Below the pieces are notes generated by a model. It was not told where the DNA came from, ran no database searches, and saw nothing but the letters and a program-made list of their open reading frames with translations. DNA of 64,000 nucleotides from Verpa conica (lineage: Eukaryota > Ascomycota > Pezizomycetes > Pezizales > Morchellaceae): the NCBI GenBank assembly GCA_033030425.1, contig JAUFSD010000003.1, positions 3,100,001-3,164,000 of the forward strand. Direction: 5' to 3'. Position numbers and translations under genes: made by a program. Positions 12,222 to 25,239 of the stretch are shown piece after piece. Each line of letters begins with the position of its first letter. Positions within the stretch are counted from its first letter, which is position 1.

Positions 12222-15200
12222 TCTCCTTCGCATGTCGCTAGAAAAGCATATCTAATTACTTGCATTCGCTTGTGGGCCCCAGCCGTAGTGGATGTACCAC
12301 CTCGAATACGATACCAATGGTTTTGAAACTTATTTAATTAACGCTCTTCACATATTGCCAATAACCTATTCCGGGGCCTTTACCCCAGGGCCTAGATAAA
12401 AGTAGGGATCTCGTGATCACAACTTCCAAGAATATTGATGCCAGTTTATCAAGTTTATCCTTCCACCGACTGCACAACTATTATTAAACAACTCCAACGG
12501 CGATCTACAATAAGCCTGAGGGTATGGAGTTTATGATCGGCCCGATGCTGCAGCCAATAATGCCCATATTTGTATAATCCTGGGAGCACCTCCAGACATG
12601 AGTACTCACTCGGGAAGACACGCAACACTTTTCGTTGCAACACCTTTCGTCTCAACAATTGAAGATGATATTCCATTATGCCGGTAGAGTTAATCTATCC
12701 CAGTTTTGCTTCCCCATCTGCCATGTGGCCTGCAGTGACGCCGGGGATACTTGATCTCTTTGAGGCCGTAGCGTTGTTGATCTATGCATCTCACAAGAGC
12801 TATTTGTTTTTTCCTCATGGATTTCCCCCCCACCCACTGTGATAATTACTGCTTCTTGCAACCCTCTTCTTACCTTTTGAACGGCAGTTCTAGTGACAGG
12901 TCTTTCAAAGAAAAGAAACCATCCGATGTTTTACCGTGATACAGTCGGAGGGAAGCGAATCCTCGCTTGTCAAAAATACCAAGTTCCCAGACTGACGGGT
13001 TTATCCGGGAAAAGTTACCTGTGATCCGATATCTGTCCGTCCTACCCACCTACCCAGCCTTGCACACAAGCGTGCAAAAGGGTTACTCCACCCTATACCA
13101 TCCAAGACCTCGGAAGCGGACAACATGCCCAAATAAATATATCCGCCCCCGCGAAAACCCTGGAAGCGGAAAAAACGCTGACACGGCGCGAGTACTATAG
13201 AGGAAACTGGAAAAAAAGCATGAAGCAGCCTAACCTTGTCAAGAAACCGCTGGTTGCTTATCTACCTACCCGTACCGCCACCACGGGAAAGCTACCAGGT
13301 TGTAGGCGGCGCCCCTAAAGTCCAGTAGCGAAATGACGGCCAGCCATAAACTTACTACTTTTCTTTTATCTATTGAGTAATAAACCCTAGCAAGACATCG
13401 CCAAGGAATCAATAGCGATAACTCTAATTATACCGCCAATAGACTAGATATATCTCCACTCCGCGGGCCCTTGGTGTGGGGGGATAGGCATTTTATGTAA
13501 ATGTGGACATGTTTGTAATCCCCACAACCATATATCACAGGTTTGGTACTAGAGTCCCGTGGGAACATTGGAGCGACTTCATAGAGGGAAGAAGTAGAGT
13601 AAGTAGACTCAATTCAACCAAATTGGTACAGACTTCTTGCATATGCATATGTAGTGCTGAGAAACCTGGAAGACAGGGAACCCCCCCTTTAATCATGTTA
13701 CACCCGTCGGGTCCTATATAGCATGCCCCGCCCCACGGTGGTGTTTGTATACTCCTGCTAAGCGTTTCGATATGGAATGCGCTATTCTGAATTTATTCCC
13801 CGCCTTTCTCGTATTATTATTGCCCTCACTCCCCTTTCTTGCTAGTGCACGCGGGATGCCAATTTGTCTGACATGAAATCTAGCGGGTCGCTGAATTTCC
13901 CGATCTTATTGCTTAACCGACTCTGTCTCATATTCCTCTTGCCCGGTAACCACAACCTAGTTGTTTGTAGCCGTTACGCTTGCTCTTGTTTGGGTGCTCT
14001 ACACGTTCCCTAACCATGGGAAACGGTTTCTATTCTTATAGCTTGGGAACATTATTATCAATAAATAAACTTTTATAGCTGGCGAGGGGAGATTGGCGGA
14101 TTGGCGAAATTAGTATAATGCTAGTAGGTAATAGATAAACTTTATAACATAATCTTCACATCGAACGACTCTGATGTAATGAGTCAGAAAGCCTGGACCT
14201 TCACTGGCTGTGCCAAGTGGGCTATGAAGGTCCTCGATTCGCTAGAATTCGTGATCTCCCATCAATACTTTAGACCAACTGCATCTAACCCATATTATTC
14301 TCCGGAGACAGGCCAGTTAAGGTATAGAGTGCCTCCATAGTCCATGACTAGGAGGTCCAAACGTATTGTTGGAGAGAATGCCATCAAGGATGCTGGGCCG
14401 TTTGGCAGGAATGGGGTTAGGTGAGAACATGCGTTTCACCCCATGTTTTGGTTGCCTGTCGACCTGTCTAGGCGGCGCCCCGGTACATGCACCACTAGCT
14501 GTCGTTGGAACCCCTATCCCCGTTAGAGTTCACCCACATGCTCACCTTTGACGTCTAGATGCCAGTGGCCGCCGGCTAGAGTTAGGCTAGCCACCTGCCG
14601 AATAGCCTTGGCATGACAAAAGAAAAAATCTCTGGAAGATGCAAGATATAGATTGGCTAGTTGAGCTTGCTTTGCACACAAAGCTACCCTTCCCTCTTTT
14701 AAATCGTACCCTGCAGGGAAATCGCAAAGTGGATGCAACCCGCTTCAATTATCCTGCATGCCCATGTCCCCTAAAAAGTTTCGTTTTACACCCCGCAACT
14801 TGAGGTGCAGCACCGATGTCAAGGGACCACAAGGGAGTTTACGTCTCGTGCAGCTGGGAGCAGGATCGAATAGCAAGGGTCTTGCACCATGGGTTCAAGG
14901 AAAATTAGAAGGGAAGGGCGGAAAAGAAAGCAAGAAACTGAAAAAGAAATAAAAAAACAACATTATAGGCGCTCTAGTAATTTCTGGCCCGTGCTAAAAT
15001 TTTGAAAGAATATGTAGCGGAACGAGGGGCGGAGTTGTACTAGCCAAGCGGTAGTTGGGGGCAACAGCCAAAGAGTGTAATAGACGATTCTTTGCTTCCC
15101 ACTTTGTCGATAATTGAATAAATATCCCCATTATTCATCCAGATCGGGAGCGGGCGCCCCGTCAAAAAGGGTATAGGTCTGAAATTGTTCGAAACAGGTG

Positions 15201-15591
15201 CATGTACAGGGATTGCCGGTGATACTCCTTTCCCACATGGTGTACTAGGAATCCCCCGAGGGATCCTAAGTCAAAACACAAATCCAAATAGTATATATCT
15301 GAATGAGCTGGAACAATCGTGGGTCCCATCTATAATTCCAACCTCCCTCATATTTGACGCAGCTTGTTCAGTGAGAATAAGAAGGAAGGAGGGAAGAAAA
15401 TAGAAACTCACAAATAGAGGCTGGCCTCAACGTATCGAAAGATCAGAGATAAGATTTTTCGACTACTGTGATTCCGTCTGTCGCCTCTTTCTTTGTGAAT
15501 TTTTCATCTTTTCCTTCGTCGGTTCAACAAGTTCAGCCTTTGGAGTTTGGAGTTCAAAATCGTCATAATCAGTTTACCGAAAAACCAAATA

Positions 15592-17427
15592 ATGAGTCTC
15601 TACCCATTTCCGGTGCGCAGTGGTGACACTCCTCCACCAGTTCCGCCAAAGCCATCGCCTGTTATTCATATCGCCGCTTGCGCATTGCCTGCAAAGGTCC
15701 CAGTAAGTTTCTTAAACTCCAAAAAATGAAAACAAGCACTGCTAAACAAAAACCTAGAAACACAAGAAGAGCACGCCTTCACTTTCAAAGGCCATCTCTT
15801 TCGAAAGTTTTGTTAATCTTTATACATCTCGCAATAACTCGCCGATCAAACAGCTTGAGAAACTGGATACGTCAATGTCACTATTAGCTGATAGCCCAAC
15901 ACTTCGACAAGTTCCCACTATGGTAAGCCCAAGGGACTGTAGTTCTCCAGAGACACCCAACACCCCTCCTAAGGTTTCGGGCCTAGCCTCGGCAAAACAT
16001 AGGGCAAAGGGTGTATTCAACGGTCGCCGCAAAGGAAGCACTTCTGATCTGGAGACAATGACCACAGTACAAGAATATTGTATGGATTCTCGTAAGTAAT
16101 TGACTTCTCCCCTCGTCAAAAATATTTTGCCTGGCTTCAAAACATCAAATGTCACTCTCCTAACACAACATAGCGACAATTCCAGGGCGTCCTGCTGTCT
16201 GCCAAAATGACCCTCCAGTAAGCTGGCGCAATCACGCTTTCTCCGATGTACTCCTGTCTTCTATCTCACCCCCTCCATCCCATTCTACCTCCCCCATCGA
16301 CCTCCCTTGTACCGATCGCCCAATCTCTCCTCTTTGCCTCCCTCCATTACCAGACACACCTTGGCCAGGTGTCAACCTCGCATCCAACAACATCAGTGAT
16401 AAAATCCGCGAGTTTTATGAAGCCAGCTACGATCTGCCTCCTGCCGTCCCACCCAAGGCTAGCCTACAGAAGGCACCAGCATTCCTGGAGAATACAAAGC
16501 CAAGCCATATTCAGAAGGAAGTCACATTCGAGAGGGAGAAGCCGACCGAAGCGAAGGCTGTAGTGAGGTATATGGAAAGACCTATGTCGCCGCCCATGAT
16601 GGAGCGTACAAGAAGGCATTACACCCCGCTGCGACCCCGCGCGGATTCAGCGCCCCCAGTGCGCACGTTTTCTACTCGCCAGGGTGACAAGCTACAGCCG
16701 CCTGTGAGACCAGGGTCTGCAGATCCTATGGAACCTCCGGTTAAGAAGCATCGGCGGAAGAAGAGCTCAATCTCTAACACTCTACCACAAGGGGTACGAC
16801 CTTCTAAAGCACCGATTCATTTTCCATACAGTCAGCTTGAATCAATCCAGTCCGCGGCTAAACTAAGGAGCGAGAATTTCGGTGTTCTGAACGCAAAGGA
16901 TGTTGACGGACTATCCAGGGAACTAAGCGGACTAGAGACAAGGTGTCGGTATCTAAGAGAGACACACAGGTCCTTAAGGGCTGGAAGGAAAACCTTGCAT
17001 ACAAGGATGTTAACGTATCTACGGAGCTCAAGAAGCACTGTATTTTCGAGAGAGAGTTTGTTGAAGCAAGAGGAAGCACTAGCAGAGCTGGATGCTGCTA
17101 TTGATGACTGGGAGTTTAAGCTCGAAAAGGTATACCCTACTACTATCCTAACCTTTTTCATAGTTGTTAATTTAAAAAAAGGCCGAAGAGAGAAGAACCA
17201 AAGTCAAGGAGAGGCTCCTGGAGCATGTCGCCGCCGCCTTATGTGTCTCCAATTGCGCATACTCTTCTCTTGAGCGTGGCCTCTCAACTCCACCATCCAC
17301 TCCAGAGAGGATTAGGAGAGGAAGGGCAAAGGAGGGCAATAAGGAGAGCATTACAATATATGCATTGTTGGCAGATGTCGAGCAGGAGATTAATCGATCG
17401 ACAGGGCCGAATGAATACCATGATTAA
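15592..17427 (+). CDS. Uds1 (up-regulated during septation) domain protein
   Basis: There are four exons: 15592-15702, 15767-16091, 16174-17129 and 17182-17427, for 545 residues. The first 370 residues are Pro/Ser/Thr-rich and basic with no fold that I recognise. Residues about 378-485 match the fungal Uds1 domain (Pfam family from memory). It includes LETRCRYL, SLRAGRKTLHTRML, FSRESLLKQEEALAELDAAI and, across the last splice, KLEKAEERRTKVKERLLEHV. This helical stretch probably forms a coiled coil. The family was named from fission-yeast transcripts rising at septation; its biochemical role is poorly defined. The last intron (52 nt) has a CTAAC branch site and its true acceptor is at 17181; an earlier AG at 17163 would bring in a stop. 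The start is the first in-frame ATG. Confidence 0.88.
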
Positions 17428-19549
17428 GACACCTACTTTAATGTAAGCTATTTTTCTAAAAAAGATTCCTGCGTATAGAGTTAGCTAGCTAACTACTTGA
17501 GTAGGTTTAGTAGTTCTTACTAAAGCACTTAATTAGTAGATAAATAGTCAGGGAGAAATCATGTAAACAATTAACGCCAAACAATCCTCTGGATTGATCT
17601 TTATGACTTCAATGTATACTTATGCACGCTCACCTGTACCCCACGACCTAAATCTTTTTTCTTTCTTTGTCTATTACTTTCACCTTACACTTCCTGCTAT
17701 TATTTCCCAGTCTTCTTGTAGCTGGTGGCGTTTTGATAAAGGCCGCCGGAATTAGTTCTTCATGTATTTTTATTCTCTTCTATTTCTCGAGTATCATCTT
17801 GTAGCTGGCGGTGAGGGCGTCGGTAATATTCTTCTGTACTTTATCCCCATTTACTTCTCGGGCCCCGGCAGGTGAACGGGTTGAGGCGCGGGTCGGCACC
17901 AGGTTTGTAAGGTAGTTATTCGGCCCTAATAATAGAGGGAGGTTTCTGTACCGTGGTGGGTAGTTGAGCAATATGTTCAGTCGAGCTGGATAGGGTTGAC
18001 CAAGTTCAACATACTAGATCAATAACTAGCTATCCATCCGTTCACCTCCTTATTTTGTCGGTCTCCATTTTCTTATTTCAATGTACTCTTTGAGTTGAAA
18101 TTTCGTGAATCTCAGAATACTCAAAATTATGCCTTTGCTCAAATCATAATTTTCCTTCAAAAAAATCTCTCCACTGCCTATTGTTCCACCGTACCACCCA
18201 AAAAAGCCCCCCCTTTCCCTCATTACCCATTCACCGCACTTAGCACCCAGAGCACAGAGCATAGTTCCAGAACCTAGCCCCAAAATTTAATTTCAAACTT
18301 AAAACCCTTCCTTGATTGCCATCCCCAAAACTCTATATCACCTGGTACCCAATATCCTCGTTCCCATAGCCTCTTATGCATGTATCCACCATCCCTTCAC
18401 TGTTTCACTGTTTCAATGTTTCAAGAACCATGATACAAAAAAACCCATAGCCTTGGCGCCATGGGTCCAGGGCGCAAATAGGCGTAGTGCAGCTGGAGGC
18501 GCAGTTTATCAAGATATCGACGATGTTTTAGAGCCCGGCCGGGGAGTGACTGTTGGATTGTGGTGGAAATGTTGGATTGCGGGGGTTCTGTGGGGCGTGG
18601 GGCCCATGTGTAGGGCACGGAGCTCACCGAGGCCTGTTCGCGGTCCGTGGTGAAGACATTATAATTTTCTTAGTAGCCCGTTGCGCATATCCTGTAAAGA
18701 AGCTTTACAAGCCCTCGGACCTAACAGAACGCCTAGACCCTAGAGAGTATACGTATTCAAGGTCCTGAGCACATTTCAAGCCCGAGATCTGCAAGGCCGC
18801 CACCCGGAGCGTGCATGCTGTCGACTACCACAGAGAAATGCACCTGTGGATGGAGGCGTATCTGCAGTTCGTAGGTTTCGAGTTCTGTAGAGTACAGAAT
18901 AGAGAGCAGCGACAGGGGTGGACTGAGAGGAGGATGTGGTAGTGGTGGTGGTGGTGGTGGTGATTGTAGTGGGTGTTTGGTGGTTTTGAGGGGCTGGTAT
19001 GGAGGTGATCAAGCACCTTGCTTTTTTATTGAGAAAAAAACAGCAAAGAGGGAGTTCTTAGGTTTTAGATAAATTCTGAGTGTTTGAATGATGTTTTCCG
19101 TCCAGGACAGAACGTGGGTTTCTATGATTCATGCAATTTGCCATTGGTGCATGATTGAATCCTCGAATTACATCGTCTGGGGGATTATTCTTAGAACGGC
19201 TACATTTCCCATTCCGGATTCCTATATTTCAGGTGCTCTATTATTAGTTCTCCATTCATCAGGGCCTGGCTGAAGGGGGATCAATCTTACCCCGAAAACA
19301 GGATCCAGTCATTATCTAATAAGTAGAGGTCAAGACATACAAGGCAGGCTTTACCGTTTTCAGATGGGAGGGATCAACGCCCCAGGTGAGCCTCCAAAAT
19401 TCAGGAGACCTGTCAATTCCAACGTCTCCCCCCCCATATCATGAATTAATCCCACCACGAGAAAAAAAAACAGAAAGTCATAATCTATCGGTAGATCTTC
19501 ACTTCTATCCCCCTACACTCGTTTCTTTACCCCTGGCGGAACAATAATC
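17428..19549. other. intergenic region between Uds1 and GT34 genes
   Basis: No supported gene lies in these 2.1 kb. A GGT/CCA triplet run near 18930-18965 creates low-complexity histidine or threonine frames that are not real. Pyrimidine-rich sequence before 19550 fits a promoter. Confidence 0.55.
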
Positions 19550-20618
19550 ATGCATTTCGCGCTTCCAACTCGGAACCACCGTTCCTCCCCCTTCCTAGCA
19601 GCCTCCTCAGTCCCACGAGCATACTTCTCGCGGCGGCGCCCGGTATATGCGCTTATTTTCCTCGTCGTTGTCCTCATCCTCCTCTTTGGGCGGAGCTCAG
19701 GCCCAACGAGACCAGCGGATGCGCCAGATACGGTTGTGGTGCTGCTGGTTGACCGAAAGCACTATTCGGGGGAGCATGTAGAGCGGGTTATCGAGAACCG
19801 GAGGACTTATGCAGAGATGCATGGTAAGTTGACTATTCACCGAGTGTCACTCGGATTGAAGATCACGACCCTGGATGGGTTACGACAGCTAACACACAAA
19901 GCAGGATACGGCCTCTTCGTCAAAGACATCTCAGACTACCCCATCGGCCCCGTCCCCTCCAGCTGGTCCCGCATCCCCGCTATCCGCCACGCAATGTCTA
20001 CCTTCCAATACACATCGACCTTCTTCTTCCTCGACTCAAATAGCATAATCATGAACCCGTCGCTGTCACTTGATTCCCATATCCTCTCACCGGAACGTCT
20101 CAGCAAGATTATGCGTCGTGATGTCCCTATCGTCCCGCCTGATAGTGTCATTAAGACATACCGTCATGTGCCCCCGGAGAAAGTCCAGTTTATTTTGACA
20201 CAGGACAGCACGGGGTTGGATCCGAGAGCTATGATTGTGAGACGGGGACAGTGGGCGAATTATCTACTGGATACGTGGTTTGATCCGATTTTTAGGCTTT
20301 ATGGGTTCCAGAAGGCAGAGAGACATGCATTGGTTTGTTTCCCCCCTCGGCTCATCCCACCCAATCCTCCGAGGCTAACATTGGTACTCCCCACAGGAAC
20401 ATATTGTCCAATGGCACCCAACAATCTTAACGAAGCTCGCCCTCATCCCGCAAAATATAATGAATTCAATCCCAAGCGCATCAGGGAACCCAGATGCAGA
20501 GGAGGGTGCATACCGTGATGGTGACTTCATCCTTAATCTAGGCCAATGCGGAGCTATCAGGAACTGCGAGAAAGAGTTCAAGAAATGGGGGCAGAAGAAG
20601 GTCATACTAGAGGAGTAG
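19550..20618 (+). CDS. GT34 family (GMA12/MNN10) glycosyltransferase, Golgi type II membrane protein
   Basis: This is probably a Golgi alpha-mannosyl- or galactosyltransferase acting on N-glycan outer chains. Exons are 19550-19823, 19905-20332 and 20397-20618 (307 residues). A short basic N-terminus is followed by one membrane anchor at about residues 31-47 (YALIFLVVVLILLFG). Then come the GT34 landmarks: VIENRRTYAEMHGYGL across intron 1, SRIPAIRHAM, the sugar-nucleotide site FFFLDSNSIIMNP, and QWHPTILTKLALIPQN across intron 2. It ends with YRDGDFILNLGQCG. The metal-binding motif, usually D-x-D, reads D135-S-N137 here, so the second acidic residue is Asn. At 307 residues it is somewhat short for the family. 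Which paralogue (MNN10, MNN11 or GMA12 group) it is cannot be told from the sequence alone. Confidence 0.9.
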
Positions 20619-22197
20619 AACAAAGAGGTTACCATGAAATCTTCTATAAGTGGGAAAGGGGAAGGGGAGGGGAAGGGAAGGGAAGTGAAAAGGCTCAGGG
20701 AATCCGGAAGTGTTTGCTTATTTTGCTTTAAACTCTTTCATACGAGGTAGGCGTGGTTTCCTTTTTTATTTTATTTTTCATTGGTACTGGCAATTACGGG
20801 CTTTGGTACAAACTTTTATTTTATTTTATATAGACTGGATTTTTTTTTCATTTCTTTTGACCAATAACCCCCCGCCTCCTTCTTGTAGTTTTTTTTTTCA
20901 TACCCTCTTTGTTTATCTATACCTTCTACCACTATATCCGGTCCGCTGGCGGATGCCAGTGGACCATATCCACTAAATAGGGAGGAGGAGGAGAAGGAGG
21001 AGAAGGGGAGTGGTAGAGATGAATATTAATGACTTTTTTCTCATTACATCATGTGACCTAGCCAAGAATATGTATCCTCTAGCTCTAATGATTCAGAAAA
21101 GCTTGATTCATCTGAATAGTAACACAGTGCATATCTCGTGAAATGGGAAAAAGAGGAAGGGATTATGCCCTTTCAACATCTAACCATCCTTATCATTAAC
21201 GTCATGCACACAGAGAGGGTAGTTTCGTCAAGACTAGAAAACCCGAATTACAAAACGTACGCTACACCACCATTGACAGGAAGAAAAAAGAGAAATAGTA
21301 TAGCAAAGTAGTCTGTATCAAACAAGGAAAGGGGGGAAAAATGTAGCTCTCAAAAGGGGATATCACAAAATAGGAATTTAGTAGACTAAGAGAAATGAAA
21401 GTGAAAGAAAGAAAAAAAGAAACCATCTTTTGTTTATCGAAAATCCAGAAAGGAAAAAAAAATCCCACACCCAAAAGTTCCATCAGAAAGCCCAGCAACC
21501 TAACGGCAAGAATAAAAGTTTCAGTAAAGAGCAATAATCCCACTCCTCCAATTTGCAAAAAATCATATGTAAATGAAACGAAACAGAAGTCCATATAGCT
21601 ATTCCCCTTTCCAAAAAAAACCTGCCACGCCAAAAAAAATCCTCCGGTATTCAAGAGGGCCAGAGCACTTTACTAGTATACAAGCAATAACAAGGGCAAA
21701 TTCTCAAAAGTGATGACAAGGAAAAGAAAAATATCTGCTTTAGTTAGTCGAAAATGGTTAGTTCGTCAGCCTCAACCTATCATCCAACCCGCTGGCGCCC
21801 CTTCAAACAAAGTATACTCCCTTCTCCGGTATGAACAGGCGCTCAGACCAATATCAAAAACATACATCAACATCAAAAAAACCCCTCGAGTACAACAAAA
21901 CAAAAACACCGTGATAAAACTCCCTATAACAATAAAATAGACTAAAAGGAACTCCAGCATCCCCCACCACGCCACCTCCATCCAAAATATTTGCTCATTA
22001 CCCACCCATGCACCTTCTCCTATACTCCCCTGCAATACTCCTAGACTTGATCCAGTCCTGTACTCCCCCCGCCGTGGAGGAATGGTGGTGATAGAGATTT
22101 TTGCTTCCTTATCTCTCCCAAGACTTTTCCTATCATACTAATGGCTTCGTATTCAATCTTATTACCGAACACTGTACACCCTATCAGCACCCTTACC
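20619..22197. other. intergenic region between convergent GT34 and SIF2-like genes
   Basis: This 1.6-kb stretch between two convergent genes is T-rich on its left and A-rich on its right, as expected of two facing 3' ends. Short hydrophobic frames arise from poly-T runs. No gene is supported. Confidence 0.6.
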
Positions 22198-24366
22198 TTA
22201 AACACTCAGGATAGGGCCCACCTTCAATTCCCCCCCTCCTACTGCAACCCTAACTCCTCCTTCATCCCAGCTAATCCCACTAATCTCCCCCTCTTCTCCC
22301 ACCGTCACCTTCCCGTTCTTCCTCCTCCCCTTCATCCCATCATACACATGCGTCACGGCCCCTGTATCTGCCCTCCATACAATTACCCTCCCATTTGCAC
22401 TCGATGCTAGACGTAACCCGTCCGGTGAAAAAGAGATGCTTTCGATTGGGTCAAAGTGGCGTTTTAGCTCGTGGAGAACCGTCCGGGAAAGTGTATCCCA
22501 GATGCGGATAGTACGGTCATTTGATGCGGAGGCGAGAATCCGCTGGGTACGGGGAGATGAGACAGTAGTGGGCTGCCAAGAGAGAGAGACAATAGAAGAG
22601 GTATGCCCTGTTAATTTACATTCATAGGTTGTGTTGGTGGTGGGTTTATGCCAGATCTAGATGCACCTTATTAGTACTGCCACACCAGGCTGAAAGGAGC
22701 TAGGCTAACCAAAACGTTGCTGTCCTCCCCTCCCGTGGCAAGGCGATCTGATACTTCATCCCAAGTTAAACAGTTCACTTCTTTCTGGTGACCCAAATAC
22801 GTAGAAACTGGCCCTTCATTCTCCAAATCGTATTTAAAGATGCCCCCCTTACTACCACACGCGATAAACTGGTTATCCTCCACCCAGTCCATGTCACTCG
22901 CTGCTTCATCTTCCACTAGTTCATAACTCCTTCGTAGATCCCCTGTATGTGCATCCCACGCAATGATCTTCCCATCACACGATAATGATAGCAATGTATT
23001 TGCCGATTTATTCCATTTTAAACTTGTGACGGGGGCCGAGTGTAATGAATGCGAGAAGCGTAGAAGCCCATCCGTCGTCCATATCCTTGTTTGCCCATCA
23101 TAAGAACCGGTGGCGAGTAAATCACCCTGCGGACTCCAGCGCAACGCCGTCACATCTCCCTGCTTTGATTTCGATATATAATGCGAGGCAGTATTACTCT
23201 GAATCAATGGTTCGTGCGGGATAATCTTATTCCGGATCTCTGATGGTGTCGCGTCGAGCGGTACATTCCATATCCGCGCGATCGAGTCTGGACTTGCTGT
23301 AGCAAGTACAGTCGAATGCACCGGGTTCCATGCGCACGTCAACACGCTTTTATCATCCTGCCCAAGTAATATCGAATCTGCCGCTGTCAACTCTATAACA
23401 TCCTCCACCTGCGTACCAACACTATAACCCTTAGTGACACGAAGCTCTTCAACAGGAACCGGTGTTTCCGGAAACCCATCTGTCATAGGTGTGTCGCCAT
23501 CTGGTCCTGGTAACCCCTTTTTCCTCCGCTTGTGACCAGTTACGCCGTTGCCGTTGGTCACATCATCCCGTCCATGTTTTCTGGAACTCGTGGTCTGAGC
23601 AGTTGAGGTTGAAGAATTTGATCCTTCCATTGGGTCATCATCGTCTTCTGGTGCGTGTCCATTTTCTTCACCAACACCTTCATCCTCAACGTCGACCGCG
23701 GAGACTATAGCGGGGAAGAAGCAGAAAGGCTCGGCGGACTTTTTTCTCAACCCACCATCCTGTTGTGGTTGGAAATTCCTTAGTCAGCGACGTATCCTGC
23801 AACCATCGAATTCGCGAGACATAGCACCAGCCTCCAGACGCTAACGAAATGAACGTGCCTTATTCACGAGCGCGGCGCACTCAATGTACTGTAGGCCCCG
23901 TTGGATCAGGTATATCAAAGAACCAGCCCTGATCCCTGGCCCGAACACGTCGCGACCCTTATCTACCTTACTCTCGACCTGGAACTGGAAAGCTGAGTCC
24001 CGGAATCCTGTCGCACAGAAAGTTTAAGTAATGGGGAACAAAAGTAAAAAAAAAAAAAAAAAAATTTAAAAGTCCAATCATGAAGGCGGAAAGAGAAAGG
24101 GCGCACAAACCCGACTCTTGAAGATACCTAAGTGTTAGGCACAGGTGTAAGTGGATTTACTTGAGGAAATTACTGCCGAGTCCTTGTGGAGCTCAGGCTG
24201 AAGGGGGCTGTTGTTGTGATGAGATGGATAGATGGAAAGATTGAGGGGGGTGGGTGGGAGAGTAATGTATGTATTATGCAGGATATGGGTGTGTATATTT
24301 GGAGAATCAGGAAACTCACCTCCAGATGAGGTAATTCACTTGGTCAGACGTCAGTGAGCTTGCCAT
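22198..24366 (-). CDS. SIF2: LisH-WD40 protein of the SIF2/TBL1 family (Set3-type histone deacetylase complex)
   Basis: Members are WD40 scaffolds of the Set3C/NCoR-SMRT deacetylase complexes in the nucleus. There are five exons on the minus strand: 24320-24366, 24111-24127, 23859-24007, 22710-23759 and 22198-22656 (573 residues). The LisH motif is at residues about 6-38 (SDQVNYLIWRYLQESGF). It is followed by the conserved RGLQYIECAALVNKDGG and then an acidic linker containing a basic KRRKK segment. WD40 repeats run from about residue 190 to the end, e.g. LATASPDSIARIWN, LATGSYDGQTRIW and LASASNDRTIRIWD. Exon 2 is only 17 nt. Intron 3 (23760-23858) begins with GC instead of GT; the join is fixed by frame and by the family motif. 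Intron 2 contains a long A/T tract. The symbol is the yeast name for the family and orthology is inferred. Confidence 0.9.
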
Positions 24367-24651
24367 AGGAGCTCACGGGACGCACGCGACGGGGGGGGGG
24401 TTGACAGTGCTAACGAGTAGTTGTTAATAGCGAATGAAAAGAGAGTTTTGATGATAGAGATGACGGTGATGTCCGAAGCAGAACGGGTTGGCTGTTATTG
24501 CAGAATCGGGGATGGGTTTGGGGGGGGCAGTGTTGATGGGGTGTGGTGGATAGATTGTGGTGGATACCAGAGTTGAAGGTTAATAAAGAAGAGTGGGTTG
24601 GAAAGAAAGAGGGAGAGAAAGAGAGAAAGAATTGAAGGTAGGGAAGGTGGT

Positions 24652-24690
24652 AGGGGAAGGGAAGGGAAGGGAAAGGGAAGGGAAAGGGAA
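24652..24690. repeat. GGGAA-type purine tract
   Basis: A near-perfect run of GGGAA and GGGAAA units lies about 290-325 bp upstream of the SIF2-like start codon. Purine/pyrimidine tracts of this kind are common in fungal promoters. Confidence 0.8.
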
Positions 24691-25168
24691 AAAAGAAGAG
24701 TGAGAATGGAGAAATGTTCCAAAAGAAAGCACGAGACGAACAGTGATTGCAGATAGTGGTAGGAGCGGGAGTGGATGGATGGATGATGGGGAAACCAGGA
24801 CAAGCCAAGCTGGAACTTTGACAAGCGCAACCGCGGGCGCTGTGGGGGAGCGAGAGAAGAGCCGACTTCTTTCTTTGGGGGACAATGGGGGACAGAGGAT
24901 CAATCGAATGGGAGGCCAAGCAGGTAACCAAGTAAGTAAATAGGAATAGACAGGCAAGCAGGCACGACGGGTGCGTGGCTAAGTGATGCCGAGAAGCACA
25001 GGCAGGATACAGGCAGGATACAGGATGTATGCAGAGGGAGGGTGGATGGGTGAATGAGTGGACGGATGGGGGTTATGGTTGGTTACATGGACTGTCTTTC
25101 GCTGAAGGGAAGGGAAGAGACGAACCCAGTGGAAGTGGATATGGATGTGGAAGTGGATATGGAAGTGG

Positions 25169-25179
25169 GTGTGTATGTA

Positions 25180-25222
<43 letters not shown>

Positions 25223-25239
25223 GTATGTCTGTATGTATG
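25169..25239. repeat. GTGTAT hexanucleotide microsatellite
   Basis: About eight consecutive GTGTAT units sit within a wider GTAT-rich stretch. It should be length-polymorphic. It lies in the divergent intergenic region. Confidence 0.9.

Larger units (their letters stand above)
5258..15591. other. 10.3-kb gene desert
   Basis: No frame longer than about 90 codons occurs and none resembles a known protein. Stops are dense in all frames and base composition is mixed, not extremely AT-rich. Recognisable items are a tRNA-like relic near 8410-8500, an imperfect AT palindrome at 12139-12176 and a short repeat-like block after it. The stretch is most simply read as heavily decayed transposable-element sequence plus the promoter of the septation gene at its right end. 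That is an inference: no transposon domain is legible. Confidence 0.55.

Noticed and set aside
14849..14905. Similarity to 18450-18500 (both contain CCATGGGT and GTGCAGCTGG)
   Set aside because: The shared words are short and in different order; could be chance or very old repeat debris.
18776..19016. Threonine- or histidine-rich frames
   Set aside because: They derive from a GGT triplet run; no start context, splice pattern or motif supports a gene.
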